In this document: piece by piece, positions 59,101 through 64,000 of the stretch
Position numbering within the stretch: the first letter of the stretch is position 1
Layout of the letters: every line of letters starts with the position of its first letter
Assembly (NCBI GenBank): GCA_905178155.1
Contig: CAJINV010000007.1
Span: forward strand, 229,371 to 293,370
DNA: 64,000 nt
Direction: 5' to 3'
Origin: Amoebophrya sp. A120
Lineage: Eukaryota > Sar > Dinophyceae > Syndiniales > Amoebophryaceae
The notes under the pieces: generated by a model
Told to the model about the DNA's origin: nothing
The model's input: the letters and a program-made list of their open reading frames with translations, nothing else
Database searches by the model: none
Made by a program: the position numbers and the translations under genes

Positions 59101-62100
59101 CACGTCCAGAAAGGTCATGCCGAAGGTCCGCGGCGCAGAAGACCTCGCGTACAAAAATTTCTCCACCTGCTCTTTTACTGCCTCGAGCTCGCTCGAGCTG
59201 ACCTTTGGTTGCTTGGTGAGCTGGGGTAAGGACTCGTGCTTCAATTCGTCAACCACCAACGCCCGGGCCCGCAAAACCATTTCCAGTATGGGACGCAGCA
59301 CGGGCTCAAACAAGTGCTCAAACATTGCCGCGCGGTGCAAAACCGTTTCGCCCAGAGGCGAAACCGAATAGGTGAGGACTATTTCCAGAAACGGCGCTAG
59401 ATCTATCCTGAGGAAAAACGTACCCACACCAGAGTTGTAATGCAGATTTGAAAAGACAGGAAGACTTGTAATGCGCATCCCCATGAGGGCCATTTCCAAT
59501 CGTGTTTTGGAATTTGTGATGCTGTGAACAGGATGAGCAGATGAATCTGTGATGCGGCTGCACTTGCTAACCTGCACTACACTGCATAGTGCAACTTGTC
59601 ATGCGTGACTCACAAAACTCCTAGGTTTGTGTTGCAAGATCCTCACCCTGACTCTGGTGTGGGTACGTTTTTACTCAGGATAAGATCTTGCAGTTGTTCC
59701 AACACTGTTCGCTGCCGGCGGGGAGAGGAGCCGCCAGCTGCATCTTGTTTTTTTTCTTCTTGCGGGACACCAATGGCAAACAAAAACTGGGTCAGCCACA
59801 CCGCCCGCGCGTCCAGCGAAATTCGCTCAAATTCGCTTGGGTTCTGCAGCTGCTCGTAGCTCATCTTCTTTCGCACCGATGCAGCTGCAATCGCCCGCTC
59901 CATTTCCGTATCAACTGCAATTGTGTGTCTGGGTGTAGAAGAATGCCAGACTTGTCGTGCAGGTTTTCCATGACCCATGAGGTCTGGCATGTAAGACATA
60001 GCATGACAGATTCTGTGAGAGTTCTATCTATCATGCCTATCCTGCATGAAAAACCGCCTCTCGATTGGCTCAAAGAAAAGTGGACAGCTTTTGGTAATCA
60101 TGCAACACAGTAGATTCTTTACATGATTCAGATTTAGCATGACAAGTTGCTTTGCTCCAGGCCCAGATATTTTTGCATTTGATATTCCGCCTCCGCGTGG
60201 CCGAGCGCCCGCATGAAAACGGTCTCACCCTCCACGTTATCGTGAAGAAAAATCCCTCCTCCACATACTCACAATGGAAATTTGTGCTGCTGATTTGTGA
60301 CCACGAATCAGCTCTGTCTTGCATATGAGGCAAATGGGAGCCGTGTGGCGCATTCCACAGCCAAGCTGTCGTGCGCTTCTGCCTAATGCAAAGCGGTTTG
60401 TCATGCCTGCGGAATTGCCTGAGTGCTAGCCTTTTGCATATTTTTACCTGATCAGGCTTAGAAAATGGAATGCCTACAAGCTCGCTTGTTGCAATACAGC
60501 TCTGTGTACAGAAATCCAGCAACAGAAATTTCCGTTTCAATATAATGGGGAGGTGGCTTTTTTCAACTTGATACACGTCCCGGGCCTGGAACAGTTCGTA
60601 AAGAATCATATCGCTCTATGAATGTGCACAACCCCACCCCCTCGTCCCTCTCGTTTGTCATGCAAAATCCCAAATCCAGTCGCTGCCTTGTGGCACTGTT
60701 TGCATCACAAATTTATTTATCGGGAAGCCCGAATAGAAATAGTTGTATTTTTACACATAGGCACATAAATTTGTTATGCATATGCACAGGCTCCATGCGT
60801 GCTGGCGTGGTCATGTGTATGGCTCTTCATGCCAACCTACAAATGAGGGGGAGGGGACGAAGTTGTGCACTCTCGTACCGTCACCATTCTGTCGTTTCCG
60901 ATGTTTTTCGTGGAGAAGAAGGCCAAGCTCAAATGGAATCGCAACAGATCTTGATTGCCGCTCGCCTGCGCTGCTACGTGCAGCGGCGACCGTCTCAGCA
61001 GGTCTTTTGGCGCAAAAAACAGCTGCCATACGGCCGGGAAGGACCCAGCCTGTATCCTGTGTAAAAACGTACCCCAGAGTTGTCATGCAAATGCGCAATG
61101 ACAGGAAGATTTGTAATGCGCACTTCCATGAGAGGCATTTCCAGTCGTGTTTTGGAATTTGTAATGCTGTAAACAGGACGAGAAAATGGCTTTGTCATGC
61201 GGCTTTCCTTGCCAGCCAGTACTACACTGCAGATGGAAACTTGTCATGCAGAACCTCTAAAACTTGGGGATTTGTGTTGCAGACTTCCCATCTTGACTAT
61301 GGTGTGGGGACGTTTTTACATAGGATAGCCTCCGGATTTTCGCTTTCCCTTTCTCGCTTCTCAAGTGCGGTTTTCAGCAGTTCCAATTCTGCGATGTGGC
61401 CTATCAAAAGGAAAAATGCCCCCTCCCCGTATCAAAACGGAAATTTGTGTTGCTGATTTGCGACCACAAATCATGTTGTCATGCTGGAGGGCAAAGGATG
61501 CGGACTGTAGTGCTGGCTGGCGTTGGAAAGCCTTGCATCTTCAGCATGACAGGAGGCAACTGGAAGAGGGAAACAGCATAACAAATTGCCTACAATTCAG
61601 GCGACAGTTGCGTCTTTTGCCTTTCTAGCAATACAAGTCGATTTGTGTACGCAAGTCCAGCATCACAAATGTCCTCTTCGATATGGGGAGGGGGGGTTTT
61701 TCCTCGCAATATGGCCGAAGGGCGCGTCCTTGTGAAGTTTTTGCGTGCCCTCCGCACGCAGAAACCGAATTTGGTCCGCAAGCAGCGCCGAGCCTTCCCA
61801 GTCTTTTTCCTTGTCGTCTAACACTATCTTCAGCTTCGAAAAAAAGACCCCGGCCATCTGCAGGGTACTAGTCCGCTCCCCGGCCCCGGAATAGAGAAGA
61901 TGAAAATTGCTCCGGCCTGCATTGTATCAAATGTAAAAATGTCTGGGTCTGGAAAAGTGGAACCTGTAAGTATTGCGTGGTTTGGATCTCTGTAAAATCT
62001 GTTTTGCATGACCAGGAAAAGGAGCCTTCTTTTGTCATGCAAAAGCGCAGTTTCTCATGCGCACTACGCATGAGGAAGTGTCCGAAAAATTTGTCATGCT

Positions 62101-64000
62101 TGGTCGCACTCAGGAGCATGTTCAATCATCGCCACCCAGCATCACAAGTTTCCAGCAGACCCAGACATTTTTGCAGGTGATACATTGTCTGCCCCCCGAA
62201 GCCAAAGACGCGGAAACGTGCTTGCAATCGACCACTTGGGCTCCTGTGTTTCATCTTCCCGCCACACGTAATCTTTTTTCACTGCGTCCCATTCGAACAT
62301 CCTATCAAATGCAAAAGTGTCTGGGTCTGGAAAACTGCCAGACTTGTCATGCAGGTTTTCCATGACCCATGAGGTCTGGTCTGTAGGACAGAGCATGACA
62401 AATTCTGTGCGATCTCTCTCATGCCTATCCTGCATGAGAAACTCCCTCCCGACTTGGTCAAAACTGGACGACTTTTGGTAATCCGACAACACAGATTTTT
62501 GCATGTTTCAGATTTAGCATGACAAGTGTCACTCTTCCAGACCCAGACATAGTTGCAGTCCATACATCCCCTCGCGTGGCAATTGAATCTTTCCGAGCAA
62601 TTTTTCCATGAAGATGACATCCCGCTCCTTGCCCTATCACACAGAAAAAAGCTGGCAGGGCATATCTGTCATGACAAGTACTCGGAACAGCTTACATATC
62701 ACAAGTAGACGCGCATCTTGTGCAACTTGTGCGCCGTTTGTGATTTCAGGTCTTTTCGAAAACCGCTTTCTTCTTCCTCGCCTTGAGCGCTAGCCGAAGC
62801 CCAGTTGTTCGTCCTTTCTGCGCCCATATATGTGCGGCGAATGCGAAGCCTGTTCCTGTAAGAAGCTCAAAGCCAAGTCCATTCGTTTTACTTTCTAAAA
62901 TTTGCGCCTTCTTTCTCTTATGAATATGTGTATTTATTTTTGCATTACAAATACCAGCCATGCCCCGGCTGACGCCGGGGCGCAAGGCTGTTGGGGCGGG
63001 GCAGGACTATTTGCGGATCGGGCCACAGCGACAGGGCTTTACGGACAGCGTGACAGATCGAAGGAAGTTTCGGCGCCGGTTTGCGCCATGTCAACCCGCA
63101 GGGCCTCCTGCGCGCTTCCCGCGCCTTCAGGCGCTATGCGCAGAGAGCAGCTGCAGCGAAGCTTGAGGGCGAAGAGAAGCCGCCTCGGCATCGGTGCCGA
63201 AGCAGAACTCGGACCGCGCTGCCCTTTGTTGATCACACACACGCCCGCCCCCGCCCAACTGGCTTCCCGGCGGAAGCTGTTGGCGCGAGCGGTTAGCGCG
63301 AGAGGGTCCGCGAGAGGGTGCGCGAGAGGGTGCGCGGGGGGGTAGCGCGAGAGGTGTGGGCCTACACCGTGAAACAGTCCCACCAAAATCGGCCTCGTGC
63401 TGGGCGGATTCGGTTCTTTTTTACCCCCTCGCAGGCCCTCTTTTTGGCCTCTCCCAAGGGGTGTGGCTAATAATCCGGCTATACTCGCCGGTAGAGGTCT
63501 ACAGAGGTGGCCGAGAGGTGGCCCAGAGAGTGCGCGAGGGGTTCGCCCTTATTCGCGCAACCTCTCGGCACCTCTGTCCCCCTCTCGCTTACCCTCTCCC
63601 GGCCCTATCGGCCACCTCCGTCCCCCATAGGCGCGGCTTTAGGGCGACCGGTTCGGCTGGCTATACTCGCGCCACCTCTCGGCCACCCTCCCGAATGACC
63701 TCCCGCGCCACCTTTCCACCTCTGTGGACCTCTTTTTGACCTCTTTTCACGTCTTTTTGACCTCTCGGCCACCTCTCTTCTATCCTCTGTAGACCTCTTT
63801 TTTCGCATGAATATAATAGATAGTGATGCCCTCCCAGCTTTTTTCTCTGGGATATGCCCATCCGGATGCGCATGCCACTGAAGGTTTCCGCTGTCTCCAC
63901 CGAAGTGCTCGACCAGAGCTGCATCACCACCCACGAAACAAACAGGTCCTGTGCGGCTATCGTACCGGAGATCCGGTAATTTAATCCCAGCCTAGCTTTA
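50167..64000 (-). CDS. Gene 4: ankyrin-repeat PARP (ADP-ribosyltransferase), 33 exons, 5' partial
   Basis: ADP-ribosyltransferase using NAD+. Exon blocks: 63855-64000 (partial), 62565-62634, 62183-62302, 61712-61924, 61328-61401, 60878-61052, 60574-60616, 60185-60237, 59683-59908, 59046-59403, 58763-58836, 58251-58439, 57653-57987, 57337-57390, 56964-57120, 56614-56692, 56132-56351, 55872-55911, 55366-55592, 54971-55116, 54457-54707, 54134-54177, 53729-53813, 53405-53474, 53164-53251, 52895-52990, 52189-52635, 51871-51919, 51596-51657, 50959-51028, 50664-50694, 50467-50514, 50167-50253 (TAG). About 1,421 residues lie in the window. Ankyrin-like stretches: RRSPLHVAAQASGNQDLL and GETVLHRAAMFEHLFEPVL. 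The catalytic domain is C-terminal: VLVFHAGKRSKLL (His of the H-Y-E triad), YSWYGKGFYFA (Tyr), LLIKANLGR, then VELVVMDPARVLPLHLVQYE (Glu, suggesting poly- rather than mono-transfer). The HxG motif reads HAG. A basic insert of about 140 residues splits the domain. The layout recalls tankyrase, but orthology is not shown. Confidence 0.85.
50254..50466. mobile_element. Introner, family M
   Basis: Gene 4, last intron; 213 bp; TSD GTCTT exact. Its removal joins DPARV to LPLHL within the last PARP strand. Confidence 0.9.
50515..50663. mobile_element. Introner, family C
   Basis: Gene 4; 149 bp; TSD GGGAC exact; between blocks 50467-50514 and 50664-50694. Confidence 0.9.
50695..50958. mobile_element. 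Introner, family L
   Basis: Gene 4; 264 bp; TSD CACTT exact. Termini TATGCCCCGCTCAGG and TATAACCCGCTCAGG. Confidence 0.88.
51029..51595. mobile_element. Introner, family A, interrupted
   Basis: Gene 4; 567 bp; TSD CGGGG exact; 282 bp of it is a nested insertion (51145-51426). Confidence 0.88.
51145..51426. mobile_element. 282-bp insertion with internal 35-bp duplication
   Basis: It lies between the halves of an A introner, with CGG on both sides. It contains two tandem 35-bp copies starting GTGGCGCTAGAACAG (51178) and GTGGCGTTAGAACAG (51213). No TIR or frame. Origin unknown. Confidence 0.6.
51658..51870. mobile_element. Introner, family H
   Basis: Gene 4; 213 bp; TSD AGACC exact. Confidence 0.9.
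51920..52188. mobile_element. Introner, family A
   Basis: Gene 4; 269 bp; TSD GCTGC exact. Confidence 0.9.
52636..52894. mobile_element. Introner, family O
   Basis: Gene 4; 259 bp; TSD AACAC/CACAC (one mismatch). The long TIRs diverge in the middle but realign at ATACCAGAAAAAAA. Few 10-mer motifs inside. Confidence 0.84.
52991..53163. mobile_element. Degenerate introner remnant, family B
   Basis: Gene 4; about 173 bp. The B-type left end survives as TGCTGTGTAAAAAAATC..ACGTCCCCACC with an insertion, and the body word AAAATGTTCTTTCTCAT matches B. The right end is lost. No TSD is evident, so boundaries are approximate and chosen to keep the PARP frame. Confidence 0.55.
53252..53404. mobile_element. 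Introner, family C
   Basis: Gene 4; 153 bp; TSD AGAAG exact. It splits the PARP domain just after the HAG motif exon. Confidence 0.9.
53475..53728. mobile_element. Introner, family A
   Basis: Gene 4; 254 bp; TSD TGGTA exact. The right terminus is GTA, not ATA; taking the next TATA as the end would break the frame. Confidence 0.87.
53814..54133. mobile_element. Introner, family H, long
   Basis: Gene 4; 320 bp; TSD ACCAT exact. The left end is partly duplicated (a second TGCACAATGCACTGCCCTCA near 53906). Confidence 0.88.
54178..54456. mobile_element. Introner, family B
   Basis: Gene 4; 279 bp; TSD GAGAT/GACAT (one mismatch). The left terminus is CAT instead of TAT. Confidence 0.86.
54708..54970. 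mobile_element. Introner, family A
   Basis: Gene 4; 263 bp; TSD TGGAA exact. Confidence 0.9.
55117..55365. mobile_element. Introner, family A
   Basis: Gene 4; 249 bp; TSD CGGAG exact. Confidence 0.9.
55593..55871. mobile_element. Introner, family B, reverse orientation
   Basis: Gene 4; 279 bp; TSD GACTG/CACTG (one mismatch). Its body is the reverse complement of the copy at 59404. Confidence 0.89.
55912..56131. mobile_element. Introner, family E
   Basis: Gene 4; 220 bp. The flanks TACAG/TGCAA match poorly; the TIRs are clear. Confidence 0.86.
56352..56613. mobile_element. Introner, family A
   Basis: Gene 4; 262 bp; TSD CACTG exact. Confidence 0.9.
56693..56963. mobile_element. Introner, family A
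   Basis: Gene 4; 271 bp; TSD CCTTT exact. Confidence 0.9.
57121..57336. mobile_element. Introner, family H
   Basis: Gene 4; 216 bp; TSD TCGCA exact. Confidence 0.9.
57391..57652. mobile_element. Introner, family A
   Basis: Gene 4; 262 bp; TSD GCCTC exact. Close sister of the gene 2 copy at 26361. Confidence 0.9.
57988..58250. mobile_element. Introner, family A
   Basis: Gene 4; 263 bp; TSD GTTTT/GCTTT (one mismatch). Confidence 0.88.
58440..58762. mobile_element. Introner, family I
   Basis: Gene 4; 323 bp; TSD GCATG exact. Confidence 0.9.
58837..59045. mobile_element. Introner, family D
   Basis: Gene 4; 209 bp; TSD CGGTG exact. Confidence 0.9.
59404..59682. mobile_element. Introner, family B
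   Basis: Gene 4; 279 bp; TSD GATCT exact. Confidence 0.9.
59909..60184. mobile_element. Introner, family A
   Basis: Gene 4; 276 bp; TSD CGGAA exact. Useful intact template for the interrupted copy at 12596. Confidence 0.9.
60238..60573. mobile_element. Introner, family I
   Basis: Gene 4; 336 bp; TSD ACGTG exact. Confidence 0.88.
60617..60877. mobile_element. Introner, family H
   Basis: Gene 4; 261 bp; the flanks GACGG/GAGCG match poorly. The right terminus reads CGTA. Confidence 0.85.
61053..61327. mobile_element. Introner, family B
   Basis: Gene 4; 275 bp; TSD GAGGC/CAGGC (one mismatch). Confidence 0.88.
61402..61711. mobile_element. Introner, family I
   Basis: Gene 4; 310 bp; TSD GGCCA exact. 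Confidence 0.9.
61925..62182. mobile_element. Introner, family A
   Basis: Gene 4; 258 bp; TSD CAATG exact. Confidence 0.9.
62303..62564. mobile_element. Introner, family A
   Basis: Gene 4; 262 bp; TSD GGATG exact. Confidence 0.9.
62635..63854. mobile_element. Giant introner, family N
   Basis: Gene 4, first intron in the window; 1,220 bp; TSD GGGCA exact. Termini TATCACACAGAAAAAAGCTG and TATCCCAGAGAAAAAAGCTG. The interior is GC-rich and rich in GAGAGG/CCTCTC words, with no recognisable protein. It may be a longer relative of the small elements or hold a nested insertion. Confidence 0.83.

Noticed and set aside
2395-63854. CRISPR array
   Set aside because: Repeats are long, TIR-bounded and inside eukaryotic coding sequence, with no short repeat-spacer pattern or cas genes.
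2395-63854. Programmed DNA elimination (ciliate-type IES) instead of splicing
   Set aside because: Not excluded by sequence alone, since either process would restore the frame. I prefer splicing because introners are known from dinoflagellate relatives and two GT-AG introns show that the gene is spliced anyway. Comparing genomic reads with cDNA would decide.
10401-64000. Rule that excision always leaves the first T, the last A or the first four bases of the element
   Set aside because: Each fixed rule makes an in-frame stop at some junctions (for example T-only at 28024 and 12189, A-only at 28789 and 20462, four-base at 19396). Removal of element plus one 5-bp repeat avoids all of these.

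Overview
The window is nuclear DNA from a protist. The best fit is a syndinian dinoflagellate of the Amoebophrya type, a group I recall as having invasive, terminal-inverted-repeat (TIR) intron-forming elements ('introners') and many non-GT-AG introns. That assignment is inference, since no rRNA or organelle marker is present. There are no operons, ribosome-binding sites, CRISPR arrays or other bacterial features.

Four genes are supported, all on the minus strand. Gene 4 (50167-64000, 5' end beyond the window) encodes an ankyrin-containing protein with a C-terminal PARP (ADP-ribosyltransferase) domain. Gene 3 (41372-45895) is an uninterrupted 1,507-codon gene for an OPR/RAP-like helical-repeat protein. 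Gene 2 (10401-35155) is a 50-exon gene for a roughly 3,367-residue, Gln/Ser/Asn-rich protein ending in a RING-H2 finger. Gene 1 (2011-6024) encodes a roughly 321-residue protein with one membrane segment.

The dominant feature is 83 introner elements, all inside the coding sequence of genes 1, 2 and 4. Each starts TAT and ends ATA (or a close variant), has inverted termini and is normally 145-330 bp. Most are flanked by a 5-bp direct repeat of coding sequence: by hand count 67 of 83 are exact and 9 have one mismatch. Removing each element plus one 5-bp copy keeps the reading frame at all 83 junctions, and the two canonical GT-AG introns of gene 2 also fit. This single rule joins dozens of short ORFs into three long proteins.

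Families, named here by their first bases: A TATCAAATGCAAAAATGTCT; B TATCCTGTGTAAAAACGTCC; C TATGAACTGCAAAAGTATCG; D TATCCAAGAAAAAAACG; E TATCCTGAGAAAAAAGTGTT; F TATGGCGTTCTCAAATGTTA; G TATGGAAGCGTCAGGTTTGA; H TATGAGAGTGCACAACTCCC; I TATCAAAAGGAAAAATGCCC; J TATCCACAGTAAATTTCCTG; K TATCAAAGAAAAAAAGTTCG; L TATGCCCCGCTCAGGTGTTA; M TATCCCACGACAAAACTGTT; N TATCACACAGAAAAAAGCTG; O TATCCCACAGAAAATCTTAG. All carry internal copies of a degenerate 10-mer, TTTGTNATGC or its reverse complement. Target-site duplications (TSDs) are quoted on the coding (minus) strand. Exon blocks are the DNA between elements and include both TSD copies, one of which must leave with each intron.

Between the genes lie hairpin-unit satellites (1-918 and 45910-49060), a 1.46-kb TIR transposon with a palindromic core (35981-37439) and AT-rich DNA in which I recognise nothing (6025-10400, 37440-41371). 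Two further satellites sit inside introns (2470-4440 and 14337-15115). Several introners carry other insertions, some with their own target duplications.
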